Below, piece by piece: positions 1 through 10,025 of a stretch of 64,000 nucleotides of DNA. The stretch lies in the NCBI RefSeq assembly GCF_002954385.1, contig NZ_MQVY01000001.1, forward strand, positions 162,892 through 226,891, in the 5' to 3' direction. The notes beneath the pieces were generated by a model. The model had not been told where the DNA came from. It saw nothing but the letters and a program-made list of their open reading frames with translations, and did not search any database. Source of the stretch: Tenacibaculum sp. SG-28. GTDB lineage: Bacteria > Bacteroidota > Bacteroidia > Flavobacteriales > Flavobacteriaceae. Positions within the stretch are counted from its first letter, which is position 1, and each line of letters begins with the position of its first letter. A program made the position numbers and the translations under genes.

Positions 1-888
1 AATGTAGATTTACTAATAGAACGGAATAGTAAAATTGCTTTTGTTGGTCAGAATGGTCAAGGGAAATCTACCTTAGCTAAAATGATGGTTGGTGAAATTC
101 CGTATGAAGGAAGTTTAAAGCTAGGGCATAACGTAGAAGTAGGATATTTTGCTCAAAATCAATCCGAATACCTTCCACCCGAAAAGACGGTTTTGGAGAT
201 TATGGAAGAGGCAGCAAACGAAACTAATAGAGTTAAAGTTCGTGATATGTTAGGGGCATTTTTATTCGGCGGTGAAGCGGTTGATAAAAAGGCCAAAGTA
301 TTATCGGGAGGAGAAAGAAATCGACTGGCGTTGTGCAAATTATTGCTTTCTCCTTTTAATGTTCTCATTATGGACGAGCCAACAAATCATTTGGATATTG
401 CCTCTAAAAATGTTTTAAAAAAAGCACTTCAAAACTTTAATGGAACCTTGATTTTAGTCTCTCATGACCGAGAGTTTTTACAAGGTCTAACTTCCACTGT
501 TTACGGTTTTAAAGATCGCGAAATTAAAGAGTACCTGGGGGATATAGATTATTTTTTAGAACAGCATCAATTAGAAAATTTAAGAGAGGCAGAAAAAAGA
601 ACAGTAGTTAAAGCTGGTAAAAAAGAAGCTCCTAAGGATGTTGTGAAGCTGACTAGAGAGCAGGAGAAAAAGCTCAAAAAACTAAAAAATAAATTAGGTA
701 AAATTGAGAGTCAAATAGCTGCTCTAGAGGAGGAGATAGAGCAAATAGATATAGCACTTGCAGAGAATTACGAGGTTACTAGTTCCGAAGTAGATTTTTT
801 TAAAAACTATAAGGCTAAAAAGGCTAAAGTAGATACACTAATGGAAGAATGGGAGGTAACGGAAGAACAGATTTCAAGCTTTAATTAA
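1..888 (+). CDS. ABC-F family ATPase, C-terminal part (partial)
   Basis: The frame is open from base 1, so the N-terminal half lies outside the window. The 295 visible residues hold one full nucleotide-binding domain: Walker A GQNGQGKST (about residues 16-24), signature LSGGERNRLA (about 101-110), Walker B and D-loop LIMDEPTNHLD (about 122-132) and the SHDR switch histidine (about 154). There are no membrane segments. The last 90 residues are highly charged coiled coil, as in the C-terminal extension of soluble ABC-F proteins (Uup/EttA/YdiF type). These are cytosolic twin-ATPase proteins acting on ribosomes. The subfamily cannot be assigned without the interdomain linker. The gene ends 7 bases before the next start, so it is probably cotranscribed with it. 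Confidence 0.93.
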   Translation, partial: NVDLLIERNSKIAFVGQNGQGKSTLAKMMVGEIPYEGSLKLGHNVEVGYFAQNQSEYLPPEKTVLEIMEEAANETNRVKVRDMLGAFLFGGEAVDKKAKVLSGGERNRLALCKLLLSPFNVLIMDEPTNHLDIASKNVLKKALQNFNGTLILVSHDREFLQGLTSTVYGFKDREIKEYLGDIDYFLEQHQLENLREAEKRTVVKAGKKEAPKDVVKLTREQEKKLKKLKNKLGKIESQIAALEEEIEQIDIALAENYEVTSSEVDFFKNYKAKKAKVDTLMEEWEVTEEQISSFN

Positions 889-895
889 TACTAAA

Positions 896-1840
896 ATGAT
901 GTTTAACTGGTCTAAGCTTTCTATAAACCAACCTGTATTTTTACCGCTTTTACAAGAAAAAAATGTGTCGTTATTTGTGAAGAGGGAAGATAAAATACAC
1001 CCCCATATTTCTGGAAATAAATTCAGAAAATTAAAGTACAATATAGCAGAGGCTCAAGAGCAAAATAAAAATGTCATTCTTACTTTTGGGGGTGCATACT
1101 CCAATCATATTGCAGCCACAGCTGCTTTTGGTAAATTAGCAGGTATACAAACCATTGGAGTTATTCGAGGAGAAGAGTTGGGATTAGATTTAGAGAGAAC
1201 GCTACAGAAAAATAGTACCCTAGCTTTGGCGTGTAAAAACGGAATGCACTTGACCTTTATTTCTCGTACTTGTTATCGTAATAAAACTGCTACCTCTTTC
1301 TTAAAATCCTTATCCGATAGGTTTGGAGATTTTTATGTGATTCCGGAAGGTGGTACAAATGCATTAGCAGTTAAAGGTTGTGAGGAGATACTTTCGACAG
1401 ACGATTCAAAATTCGATTATATTTGTACTGCAGTTGGAACAGGAGGCACCATTGCTGGTCTTATAAACGCAAAAACTACATCACAAAAAATACTTGGTTT
1501 TCCTGCATTAAAGGGCGATTTTTTAGCAAATGAAATTTTAGATTTCGTGCCAAACCAAGATGGATGGTCTTTAGAAAATACGTATCATTTTGGTGGCTAT
1601 GGTAAAGTATCTGAAGAATTGATTACATTTATAAATAATTTTTTTAGAGAAACCAGCATTTTATTAGATCCGATTTATACGGGAAAGATGATGTATGGCG
1701 TTATAGATTTGATTAAAAAAGATTATTTTCCGAAAGGGAGTAAAATCCTGGCTATTCATACCGGTGGCCTACAGGGCATAGCCGGAATTAATACAAAACT
1801 GCAAAAGAGAAATTTGCCCTTAATAATTAAAGAATTATAA
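896..1840 (+). CDS. PLP-dependent ACC deaminase / D-cysteine desulfhydrase family enzyme
   Basis: A 314-residue fold-type II PLP enzyme of the 1-aminocyclopropane-1-carboxylate deaminase/D-cysteine desulfhydrase family. The segment SGNKFRKLKYN (about residues 39-49) carries the Schiff-base lysine region. GGAYSNHIAATA (about 65-76) and the phosphate-binding GTGGTIAGL (about 182-190) are also family signatures. The length is normal. Members open ACC or release sulfide and pyruvate from D-cysteine; the sequence alone does not decide which. Two adjacent ATG codons (896 and 899) are possible starts. It sits between an ABC-F gene and a peptidoglycan hydrolase gene with gaps of a few bases, a common flavobacterial order that gives no clear functional hint. 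Confidence 0.85.
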   Translation: MMFNWSKLSINQPVFLPLLQEKNVSLFVKREDKIHPHISGNKFRKLKYNIAEAQEQNKNVILTFGGAYSNHIAATAAFGKLAGIQTIGVIRGEELGLDLERTLQKNSTLALACKNGMHLTFISRTCYRNKTATSFLKSLSDRFGDFYVIPEGGTNALAVKGCEEILSTDDSKFDYICTAVGTGGTIAGLINAKTTSQKILGFPALKGDFLANEILDFVPNQDGWSLENTYHFGGYGKVSEELITFINNFFRETSILLDPIYTGKMMYGVIDLIKKDYFPKGSKILAIHTGGLQGIAGINTKLQKRNLPLIIKEL

Positions 1841-1844
1841 TCGT

Positions 1845-2638
1845 ATGAATATTAAAATATGTAGTGTCCTTTTGGTGGTTTTATATTTTTTCACAAGTTG
1901 TGGATCTTCTAAAAAAGTAACATCTACTGCGACAAGTAAAGTTACGGTAGTGGATACGGCCTCCAGATCTTCCGAGGTACCAACAGTGAAGCAAGTGGTT
2001 CCCAAGAGCACAACAACGAAAAGCCACACCGTTGCGTATATCGAAAAGTTTGCACCAATAGCTATAAAAAAATGCAAGAGTATAATATTCCTGCGAGTAT
2101 TACTCTTGCACAAGGAGTTTTAGAGTCGGGTAGTGGAAGAAGCCCTTTGGCTATTCGTTCTAACAACCATTTTGGAATAAAATGTCATAAAGGATGGGAG
2201 GGGCATAGCGTTACCCATGATGATGACGAAAAGGGAGAATGTTTTAGGAAGTATAAATATCCAGAAACCTCGTATGAAGATCATTCTAAGTTTTTGATTT
2301 CTCGAAAACGATACGCTAGTTTATTTCAGTTAAAAAATACAGATTATAAAGGTTGGGCATATGGCTTAAAAAAGGCCGGATATGCAACAGATAAAAAATA
2401 TCCTCAAAAGTTAATTTCAATAATTAACAAGTATAATTTAACCCAATACGACAAAATGAAAACAGCTGAAAAGGTTTCTTTTGTTCCTAGAAAATCAATT
2501 GGTAATTATTACAAGGTGCAAAAAGGAGATACTTTATATTCTATTTCTAAAAAATTTAACATATCAGTGGAGAAATTAAAAGAAGTAAACGGTCTTAAAG
2601 GAAACACCATACAAATAGGACAGCATTTATTGCTTTAA
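1845..2638 (+). CDS. Lipoprotein glucosaminidase with LysM domain (frameshifted)
   Basis: This reads as one gene of about 264 residues split by one missing base. The first part (1845-2072) gives a signal with lipobox FFTSCGSS, then a Ser/Thr-rich linker and YIEKFAPIAIKK. The second part (from 2072) continues MQEYNIPASITLAQGVLESGSG, the start of a glucosaminidase (FlgJ-like, GH73-type) domain, followed by a C-terminal LysM repeat YKVQKGDTLYSISKKFNI. It is predicted to be an outer-membrane-anchored enzyme cleaving the GlcNAc-MurNAc bond. The break is in a seven-A run at 2066-2072; eight A would restore the frame. The run lies in A AAA AAA register, so slippage in the cell is possible, but the many similar lesions in this window favour sequence error. 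Confidence 0.85.
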
Positions 2639-2669
2639 TTTTAATCCCTCTTAAATAGAGTTAAATACA

Positions 2670-3185
2670 ATGCCTATAATTCAGCCGGTGCGAGGAAAAG
2701 CACCACAAATTCCAGAGGACTGTTTTGTTGCAGATAATGCTACCATAGTAGGCGATGTTTGCCTTGGAAAAGAGTGTAGTATTTGGTTTAATGCAGTTCT
2801 GCGCGGTGATGTTCATTATCTAAAGATTGGAAATAAAGTCAATATTCAAGATGGTGCAGTCATTCATGCAACCTATAAAAAATCACCAACTACTATAGGG
2901 GATAATGTATCTATCGGTCATAATGCTATTGTGCACGGATGCACAATTCACGACAATGTTTTAATCGGTATGGGTAGTATTGTTATGGACGATTGCGTGG
3001 TTGAGTCGAATTCGATTATCGCTGCTGGCGCTGTGGTAACTAAAAATACTAGAGTTGAAAGTGGAAGTATTTATGCAGGAGTGCCTGCAAAAAAGGTGAA
3101 AGATATTTCTAAAGAATTGCTTGTAGATGAAATTGAACGAATAGCAACCAATTACGTAACCTATTCTAGTTGGTTTAAAGATTAG
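2670..3185 (+). CDS. Gamma-carbonic anhydrase family protein (hexapeptide repeat)
   Basis: A 171-residue left-handed beta-helix protein of the gamma-carbonic anhydrase-like (PaaY/YrdA/CaiE) family. Imperfect hexapeptide repeats run from about residue 20 to 150. The expected metal-ligand histidines are visible in VIHATY (about 63-69) and GHNAIVHGC (about 86-94), and the family's LRGDVHYLKIG segment is intact. It is probably a homotrimer in the cytosol, with carbonic anhydrase or related activity unproven for most members. It follows the LysM gene by 31 bases and precedes a strong hairpin terminator, so it is the last gene of this rightward unit. Confidence 0.88.
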   Translation: MPIIQPVRGKAPQIPEDCFVADNATIVGDVCLGKECSIWFNAVLRGDVHYLKIGNKVNIQDGAVIHATYKKSPTTIGDNVSIGHNAIVHGCTIHDNVLIGMGSIVMDDCVVESNSIIAAGAVVTKNTRVESGSIYAGVPAKKVKDISKELLVDEIERIATNYVTYSSWFKD

Positions 3186-3239
3186 AGGTTCTATTGGTAT
3201 GTATTACTATTTAATTCTCAATCAGAAAAGTAAAATTTA

Positions 3240-3265
3240 AAAGCTCGGAGGTTACTCCGAGCTTT
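3240..3265. terminator. Bidirectional intrinsic terminator
   Basis: A perfect 11-bp stem, AAAGCTCGGAG with CTCCGAGCTTT, around a GTTA loop. It lies between the ends of two convergent genes (3185 on + and 3329 on -), with A/T tracts on both sides. Confidence 0.85.
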
Positions 3266-3328
3266 AATTAAAACTAATCAAATAACTAATTAACCTTAAG
3301 GCCAATTAGTCCATCACTACTAATTATC

Positions 3329-3769
3329 TTACTTATCTTTATTTTGTAACTTTTTTCTTCTTTTCATTTTTCCTTTCTTACGCAATTGATGCATTTTTTT
3401 TGCTGCTGTCTTTTCAAATTTCGCATACTGCTCGTCTTTCAAAATGCGTTTCATCTCTCTTTTAAAAGCAATTTGCTGGTCTAGTTTCGCATTCATAGCT
3501 AGATATCGTTCTTCCGAGTTAAGCCTCTTTTTATTGGCTTTCAGTTCTTTTCTTCGTGCTATCATTTTATTCCTTGCAGCCATTCGTTGCGAAATTATCG
3601 GCTTAATTTTTTCCTGCTGCGCATCAGAAAGATCGAGGTTTAAAGTCATTTTTTTTACTGCCAATTCAGTCTGCTGCGCCAAAGTCATTTTATTTTTAGA
3701 ATAGTCCTGTGCAGCAATTGAGCTGGTTAAACCAATAGCTACTATCCATAAACCAATTACGTTTTTCAT
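3329..3769 (-). CDS. Secreted basic hypothetical protein (Spy/CpxP-like segment)
   Basis: A 146-residue protein with a signal peptide (MKNVIGLWIVAIGLTSSIAAQ, cleavage likely after AAQ), so periplasmic or exported. The mature part is very rich in Lys and Arg, mostly helical, and contains LDLSDAQQEKIKPIISQ and an ILKDEQYAKFEK motif. These resemble the LTxxQ-type elements of Spy/CpxP-like periplasmic proteins and small flavobacterial DUF4890-type proteins. The C-terminus ends in a poly-basic tail. Function is not known; a chaperone or metal/stress-related role is only an analogy. It is a single gene, convergent with the upstream operon, with an upstream AT-rich region at 3770-3922 shared with the divergent gene at 3923. 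Confidence 0.75.
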   Translation of the reverse strand: MKNVIGLWIVAIGLTSSIAAQDYSKNKMTLAQQTELAVKKMTLNLDLSDAQQEKIKPIISQRMAARNKMIARRKELKANKKRLNSEERYLAMNAKLDQQIAFKREMKRILKDEQYAKFEKTAAKKMHQLRKKGKMKRRKKLQNKDK

Positions 3770-3922
3770 CTCTTTTAAAATATTTTAGTTACAATTATAA
3801 GACCATATAGCTCTAAAAAGGTTTAAATTTGAGCTTGTTTTTAACATAGTTTTAAGTTTTTGTTTTTTGTGAATTTACACAGTTTAAGACTATAGGTGTC
3901 TAATTATTAAATCTTTACAGGT

Positions 3923-4900
3923 ATGAAGAGTTTCGTTGCATATTTTTTGAAATTTTTACTTTTGGTAGCATTACTATTTGTTGTTTTCTATTTCTGGGCT
4001 TCTGCACCTAATTTGTCTAAAGATGAGTATACTAGCGTAATACGTCAAGAGTATTCCAATGCTACATCTAACGACTCCATCCTAACAATTGTTACCTATA
4101 ATATTGGTTACTTAAGCGGAATGACTAATAATAGAGCTGTAGACAAACCAAAAGAATTGTTTACCAATAATTTGCAAACAGTAAAAGAAAATTTCAGAGC
4201 ATACAATCCTGATATTATTGCATTTCAAGAGATTGACTACGGTGCGGCACGGTCTTATGAAATTAATCAAGAGCAAGAAATTGCAACCTTAGGATACAAT
4301 TATATCGCCAAAGGAATTAATTGGGATGAACGTTATTTACCATTTCCATATTGGCCACCCAGGATGCATTTTGGGAAAGTAATTTCAGGGCAATCTGTAC
4401 TCAGTAAATTTCCCGTAAAAGAATACCAACGAATTGTTTTAGAAAGGGTAGACGATACTCCTTTTTACAGAGATGCTTTTTATTTAGATCGTTTACTCCA
4501 AATAGTAACTCTTGATATTGCGGGAAGAGACCTCGTGGTAATGAATGTACACTTGGAAGCATTTGATATTCCAACACGACGAAAGCAACTACAAAAAGTA
4601 ATGGATGTTTTTACAAAGATTGCTCGAGAAAAACCAACCATACTGCTTGGCGACTTCAATAGTGACCCACGATATGAAAATGCAGCCATTCAACAATTAT
4701 TGCAAAATACAGCGGTAGGCATTGCCGCATTTTCGGAAGATTCGTATGCAATGACCTTCGATACGCAACGGCCTATGGAACGTTTAGACTATATTTTTTA
4801 CACAAAAAAGGATATAAAATACATAGAAGGGGAAGTTTTAACACAATTTGGTCAGGCCTCTGATCACCTGCCCGTAGCGATGAAATTTTCCTGGAAATAA
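3923..4900 (+). CDS. Endonuclease/exonuclease/phosphatase family protein, membrane-anchored
   Basis: A 325-residue EEP-fold hydrolase. The N-terminus is one membrane segment (about residues 5-27), placing the catalytic domain outside the cytoplasm. Family motifs follow in order: TYNIGYLSG (about 59), DIIAFQEIDYG (about 96-106, catalytic Glu), NVHLEAF (about 208), LLGDFNSDP (about 242-250) and SDHLPVAMKF at the C-terminus (catalytic Asp-His). Relatives cleave phosphodiesters in nucleic acids, inositol phosphates or sphingomyelin; the substrate here is unknown. It stands alone ahead of the methionine cluster. Confidence 0.85.
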   Translation: MKSFVAYFLKFLLLVALLFVVFYFWASAPNLSKDEYTSVIRQEYSNATSNDSILTIVTYNIGYLSGMTNNRAVDKPKELFTNNLQTVKENFRAYNPDIIAFQEIDYGAARSYEINQEQEIATLGYNYIAKGINWDERYLPFPYWPPRMHFGKVISGQSVLSKFPVKEYQRIVLERVDDTPFYRDAFYLDRLLQIVTLDIAGRDLVVMNVHLEAFDIPTRRKQLQKVMDVFTKIAREKPTILLGDFNSDPRYENAAIQQLLQNTAVGIAAFSEDSYAMTFDTQRPMERLDYIFYTKKDIKYIEGEVLTQFGQASDHLPVAMKFSWK

Positions 4901-4935
4901 ATGTCATTGCACATAGTTTTTTAAAAAAAGTAAAA

Positions 4936-4972
4936 TTTGTTAGGTTATTAAAATTTAATTTTGAAATATTTG
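4936..4972 (+). promoter_or_regulatory. Possible promoter of the metY leader
   Basis: TTTG at 4936-4939 and AATATTTG at 4965-4972 resemble the Bacteroidota -33 and -7 (TAnnTTTG) elements, but the spacing (25) is long and the first base of the -7 box mismatches. It is placed because it lies about 30 bases before the riboswitch. Confidence 0.35.
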
Positions 4973-5004
4973 TACTCGTAAAAGTTCAATTACTTATTGA
5001 CGAT

Positions 5005-5117
5005 GTTATCAAGAAAGGTGGAGGGATTAGACCCTGTGAAACCTTAGCAACCCTTTGCAATTGCAAAGAAGGTGCTAAATTCTACCCAAGTACATATATT
5101 ACTTTAGGATAGATAAC
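5005..5117 (+). promoter_or_regulatory. SAM-I (S-box) riboswitch aptamer upstream of metY
   Basis: The conserved S-box core is readable: P1 strand GTTATC (5005-5010), then AAGAAAGGTGGAGGGA, GACCCTGTGAAACCTTAGCAA, a GC-poor hairpin TTTGCAATTGCAAAG, AAGGTGCTAAATTC, and the closing P1 strand GATAAC (5112-5117). The same core recurs at 21890. It is known that this class binds S-adenosylmethionine and lowers expression of methionine genes when SAM is plentiful; the downstream gene here is metY. Confidence 0.93.
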
Positions 5118-5182
5118 GAAAAGATTTTTCTCGTTTCAAGAGAATTATCTACCATTTCTTTTTAACATTTTTCTGATAAGCT

Positions 5183-5210
5183 ACATCCTTTGGGGTGTCT
5201 TTTGACTTTT
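5183..5210 (+). terminator. Possible riboswitch-controlled terminator before metY
   Basis: ACATCC (5183-5188) pairs with GGGTGT (5193-5198, one G-U pair) around TTTG and is followed by CTTTTGACTTTT. It lies between the SAM aptamer and the metY start, so it could be the attenuator of the riboswitch. The stem is only 6 bp, so this is tentative. Confidence 0.4.
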
Positions 5211-5246
5211 AATTTAATTTTAAATTAACTTAAAAAAACAAGAAAA

Positions 5247-6539
5247 ATGAGTGCACAAAAATTCGCAACAAACGCATTACACGCAGGACACGATGTAAAA
5301 CAAACCGGAGGTACACGAGCGGTACCAATTTACCAAACTACTTCCTATGTTTTTGATAATTCGGAGCATGCAGCAAATTTATTTTCTCTAAAAGAGTTAG
5401 GGTTTATTTATACCCGTTTAAACAATCCTACCAATCAGGTTTTACAGGAGCGTCTTGCTGCTTTAGAGGGAGGAATTGGCGCCGTTGTATTTGCTTCAGG
5501 AACGGCAGCAATCGCAACGGGGCTACTTACTTTATTAAAAGCAGGAGATCACATAGTAGCTTCTAGTAGTTTATACGGAGGAACCTATAATCTATTGAAT
5601 GTTACCCTACCTAGGCTTGGAATTACCACTACCTTTGTAGATGCCAATGACCCGGAAAACTTTGAAAAAGCAGTACAAGAAAATACTCGTGCTTTTTTTG
5701 TGGAGTCTCTTGGGAATCCAAAGCTCGATGTTTTAGATCTTGAAAATATTTCAAAGAAAGCTAAACTTGCAAAAGTTCCATTTATCGTAGACAACACAGT
5801 AGCAACTCCAGCCTTACTCAACCCGATTGCACACGGCGCAAATATTGTAATTCATTCACTAACGAAATACATCGGTGGGCAAGGAAATTCCCTAGGAGGG
5901 GTTATTGTAGATGCGGGAACTTTTGACTGGTCTAATGGAAAATTTCCAGAATTTACAGAACCATCTGCAGGATACCATGGCTTGGTTTACCACGAGGCTT
6001 TAGGAGCAGCCTCTTATACGTTTAAACTTATCTTAGAAGGTTTACGCGATTTTGGAGGGGCTTTGAGCCCAACCAACGCTTTTCAAATTTTACAAGGTTT
6101 AGAAACACTTGATGTACGAATAAAAAAGCACAGTGAAAATGCATTAGCATTGGCACAATGGTTAGAGCAGCAAGAGGAAGTTGCTTGGGTAAATTATCCT
6201 GGGTTAGAGAGCAGTAAGTATAAAAGTTTAGCAGATAAGTATTTGCTAAAGGGAAAAAGTGGAATTGTCACTTTCGGTGCAAAAGGTGGATATGAGGCTG
6301 CCAAAGTCATAGCTGATAATACTTCTTTATTTTCCTTACTGGCAAATATTGGAGATACGAAATCTTTAATAATTCACCCGGCAAGTACAACACACCAACA
6401 GTTAGATGGAGACGCGCAAAAAAGTTCTGGAGTAACTGAAGATTTAATTCGCTTATCGGTAGGGTTAGAGAATATTGATGATTTAAAGTCGGACTTAATT
6501 ACTGCTTTTTCCAAAATTCCAAAAGAAACATTAGTGTAA
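5247..6539 (+). CDS. metY: O-acetylhomoserine aminocarboxypropyltransferase (sulfhydrylase)
   Basis: A 430-residue Cys/Met-metabolism PLP enzyme (fold type I). It joins sulfide to O-acetylhomoserine to give homocysteine. Signatures are the N-terminal ATNALHAGHD, YTRLNNPTNQVLQERLAALEGG (about 54-75), and SLTKYIGGQGNSLGG (about 205-219) with the Schiff-base lysine. The length (about 430) matches MetY rather than the shorter cystathionine synthases (about 380-390). The start is set by the homology start and by a purine-rich AACAAGAAAAATG context. It is the first gene after the SAM riboswitch and is followed at 33 bases by the acetyltransferase fusion that supplies its substrate. Confidence 0.93.
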   Translation: MSAQKFATNALHAGHDVKQTGGTRAVPIYQTTSYVFDNSEHAANLFSLKELGFIYTRLNNPTNQVLQERLAALEGGIGAVVFASGTAAIATGLLTLLKAGDHIVASSSLYGGTYNLLNVTLPRLGITTTFVDANDPENFEKAVQENTRAFFVESLGNPKLDVLDLENISKKAKLAKVPFIVDNTVATPALLNPIAHGANIVIHSLTKYIGGQGNSLGGVIVDAGTFDWSNGKFPEFTEPSAGYHGLVYHEALGAASYTFKLILEGLRDFGGALSPTNAFQILQGLETLDVRIKKHSENALALAQWLEQQEEVAWVNYPGLESSKYKSLADKYLLKGKSGIVTFGAKGGYEAAKVIADNTSLFSLLANIGDTKSLIIHPASTTHQQLDGDAQKSSGVTEDLIRLSVGLENIDDLKSDLITAFSKIPKETLV

Positions 6540-6572
6540 AAAAATCGTATTCTAAAAAGTACTTCTCTTTTC

Positions 6573-9500
6573 ATGAAGCAATTGCAACATATAGAAATTA
6601 AAAATTATACTACGGAGAGTGGAACTCTATATTCTAATCTATCTTTAAGTTATCAGTTGTTTGGTAAGAAGCTGGGTTCTGCTCCTGTGGTATTGATTAA
6701 TCATGCGCTTACAGGGAATAGTAATGTAGCAGGAGAAGATGGATGGTGGAACGATTTGATAGGATCGAATAAGGTTATAGATACCAATGCATATTCCGTT
6801 TTATGCTTTAATATACCTGGGAATGGATATGATAATTTTGTTATCGATACCTATAAAAACTTCATTGCTCGTGACATCGCTAAACTCTTCTTAATAGGGT
6901 TAAAAAAGCTACAAGTTGCTAAGTTATTTGCTCTAATCGGAGGTTCTTTAGGTGGTGGTATAGCATGGGAAATGGCAGTTTTAGCACCGCAAATAACATC
7001 CCATTTAATCCCCATAGCCACCGATTGGAAATCAACCGATTGGTTGTTAGCCAATTGTCAAATTCAGGAACAGTTTTTATTAAACTCTAGTAATCCTGTA
7101 CACGATGCAAGGATGCACGCTATGTTGTGCTACAGAACACCTGCTTCTTTTAAAAAGCGTTTTCAAAGAACTATAAACGAAGAGTCAAAGCTTTTTAATG
7201 TGGAAAGTTGGTTGTTGCACCACGGTAAAAAGTTACAAGAACGCTATCAGCTTGCCTCGTATAAATTGATGAATCAATTATTACGATCTATCGATGTAAC
7301 GAGAGGAAACGGTAATGTGGCAGTTTTAGAAACTATTCAGGCGAACATCCATATAATAGGTGTAGATTCTGATTTATTCTTTACTGCTGAGGAAAATCGA
7401 GAGACCTACAAAGATCTGGCCACTGTGCATGCGAATGTAACCTATAACGAAATTAATTCAGAACATGGACATGACGCCTTTTTGATAGAATACGAACAAT
7501 TAAAAAAGATAATAGAACCAATATTTCAAGAGCAATTAAAAACGAAACGAATGAAAGTAGTAAAGTTTGGCGGAAAATCGTTATCCAATGATGGTATTCA
7601 TGCGGTAATTTCCATCATAGAAAAGAAAGTAATAGAAGGAGAAAAATTAGCGATTGTGGTTTCTGCAAGAGGTAATGCAACCGATATGCTTGAGGAAATA
7701 CTCGAAAAAGCGGCGCAAAATGAAGCCTATATAGAACAGTTAGAGGCTTTTAAATATGAACAAACACAGATAACCCCTTTATTAGATTTCTCTGAGGAGT
7801 TTACCCGATTGGAAGAATTGTTTGCAGGCGTAAATTTGCTTGGAGATTACAGCGCAAAAACTAAAGATGAGGTCTTAGCACACGGAGAGTTGCTATCTAT
7901 AAAAACAGTAACCGATTTATTAGAGCAGAAGGGAATTAATGCAAACGCTACCGATGCAAGATATTTATTGAAGACCGATGCTACTTTTGGAAATGCCCAG
8001 CCGATACTAGATTTGTCGCAAGAAAAAGTTACTGCCTATTTCAATAAATACAATGGTACTACAGTGAATGTAGTTAGCGGTTTTATCGCATCTACCGAAA
8101 ATGACGAAACCACAACTTTAGGAAGAAATGGCAGTAACTATACCGCTTCTTTATTAGCAAACTATTTGGATGCAGAAGAACTTCAAAATTATACGCACGT
8201 CGATGGTATTTTTACTGCGAACCCGGATTTGGTAACCGATGCGAAAAAAATCGAGGTATTGTCGTACTCTGAGGCCAACGAGTTAGCGAATTTTGGGGCA
8301 ACTATTTTACATGCTAAAACCATTATTCCGCTATTGGAGAAAAATATAAATCTGAGAATTTTAAATACGTTCAATCCGGGAGATAAAGGAACCTTAATTA
8401 CAGCGAAAAGTGATGCCAAAGGAATTAAATCCTTATCCGTTTTAGACAAGGTAGCTTTATTAAATTTTGAAGGTAGAGGGCTCTTGGGTAAAGTTGGAGT
8501 AGATGCTAGAATTTTTAAAGCCTTGAGTCTTGCAGGTATCAGTGTAAGTATTATTTCACAAGGTTCTTCAGAACGTGGAATTGGTTTGGTAGTGGAAAAA
8601 GATCAAGCTACGAATGCGGTTTTGGCTTTAGAAAAAGAATTTGAGCAAGATTTTTATACGAAAGATGTAAATAAAATAACTATAGAAGAAGATGTTGCAG
8701 TGATCTCTATAATAGGACAAGATTTAAGTGAATTTCATCATCCTTACAACGCATTAATAAAGAATCAAATAATACCTTATTGTTTAATAATACCATATCG
8801 GGTAAGAATGTTTGTTTAGTGGTTAAGAAAGCGCATTTGCACAAAGCTATTAATGTAATTCACGGACAAGTTTTTGGTATTGCCAAAAAGGTTAATATAG
8901 CTATTTTTGGTAAAGGACTTGTTGGAGCTACTCTAATAAAACAAATACTCGACAATACAAATGCAATTTTAGAAAAGCGTAAAATCCAACTCCAGATTTT
9001 TGCGATTGCTGGTAAAAATCAACTAGCACTTCATAAAAACGGTCTGGATAGTTCTTGGAAAGAGCAGCTAGAAAATTACAGCGATACTAGTACTGTTGCC
9101 GATACTGTTATTGCCTTTGCTAAAGCACACCACTTGGAGAATTTAATAGCAGTAGACAACACAGCCAGTATTGATTTTATTACTGCTTACAGTAAATTGA
9201 TTGCCTCTGGTTTTGACTTAGTATCTTCTAATAAAATAGCCAATACTACTTCCTTTAGTTTTTATAAAGACCTACGCAACAAACTTGCGTATTTCAATAA
9301 AAATTACTTGTATGAAACCAATGTAGGCGCTGGGTTACCACTTATTGATACCATTAAACTTTTGCACGCATCTGGAGAGAATATTACCCGAATTCGCGGG
9401 GTTTTTTCAGGTTCCTTAAGTTATATATTTAATCGTTTTTCGGCTACAGATGTTCCTTTTTCTCAGGTGTTGCAGGAGGCGATAGAAAAGGGGTATACCG

Positions 9501-9970
9501 AACCAGATCCAAGAGAAGACCTATGCGGAAATGACGTCGCTAGAAAACTACTCATTTTAGCAAGAGAATTAGATTTAGAAAATGAGTTCGAAGATATTCA
9601 TATTGAAAATTTAATTCCGGAAGCGCTGCGCAAAGGAACTGCTGCAGAATTTTTAAATGCTTTACCTATTTTAAATCAAACTTTCGAAGAACAGAAAAGT
9701 AGCCAAAAGCCAAAGCACGTTTTGCGATACATCGGTGATTTGTATGGAGATTTACAACAAACAAAAGGGGAAATGGCAGTACAACTTGTTTCTGTTCCTG
9801 AAAACTCTCCATTGGGAAGCTTACAGGGTTCCGATGCTATTTTTGAAATATACACGGAGTCTTATGGCGCACAACCCATTGTCATTCAAGGGGCAGGAGC
9901 AGGAGCAAAGGTAACCGCTAGAGGCGTATTTGGCGATATTCTTCGGCTTGTAACATCGACCAATTACTAG
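6573..9970 (+). CDS. thrA: MetX-aspartokinase-homoserine dehydrogenase fusion (frameshifted)
   Basis: This reads as one polypeptide of about 1132 residues with three enzymes. Residues 1-325 are an alpha/beta-hydrolase-type homoserine O-acetyltransferase: NHALTGNSNVAG, nucleophile Ser in GGSLGGGIAWE, Asp in VDSDLFF, His in EHGHDAFLI. A kinase follows with no stop, starting MKVVKFGGKSLSNDG, with NGSNYTASLLANYL and a regulatory ACT region. The C-terminal part (from about 8880) is homoserine dehydrogenase: NIAIFGKGLVG, SSNKIAN, ETNVGAGLPLID. It therefore covers aspartate phosphorylation, homoserine formation and acetylation. The frame breaks near 8778-8782: one extra T would turn IIPYCLII into IIPYLFNNTISG and join both parts. 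An internal ATG at 7551 could also start a separate kinase. Confidence 0.9.
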
Positions 9971-10025
9971 TGTATTAGCACTACCCATTTTTATAAAAAA
10001 CTTTATTGAAATACGATATTTTAAC

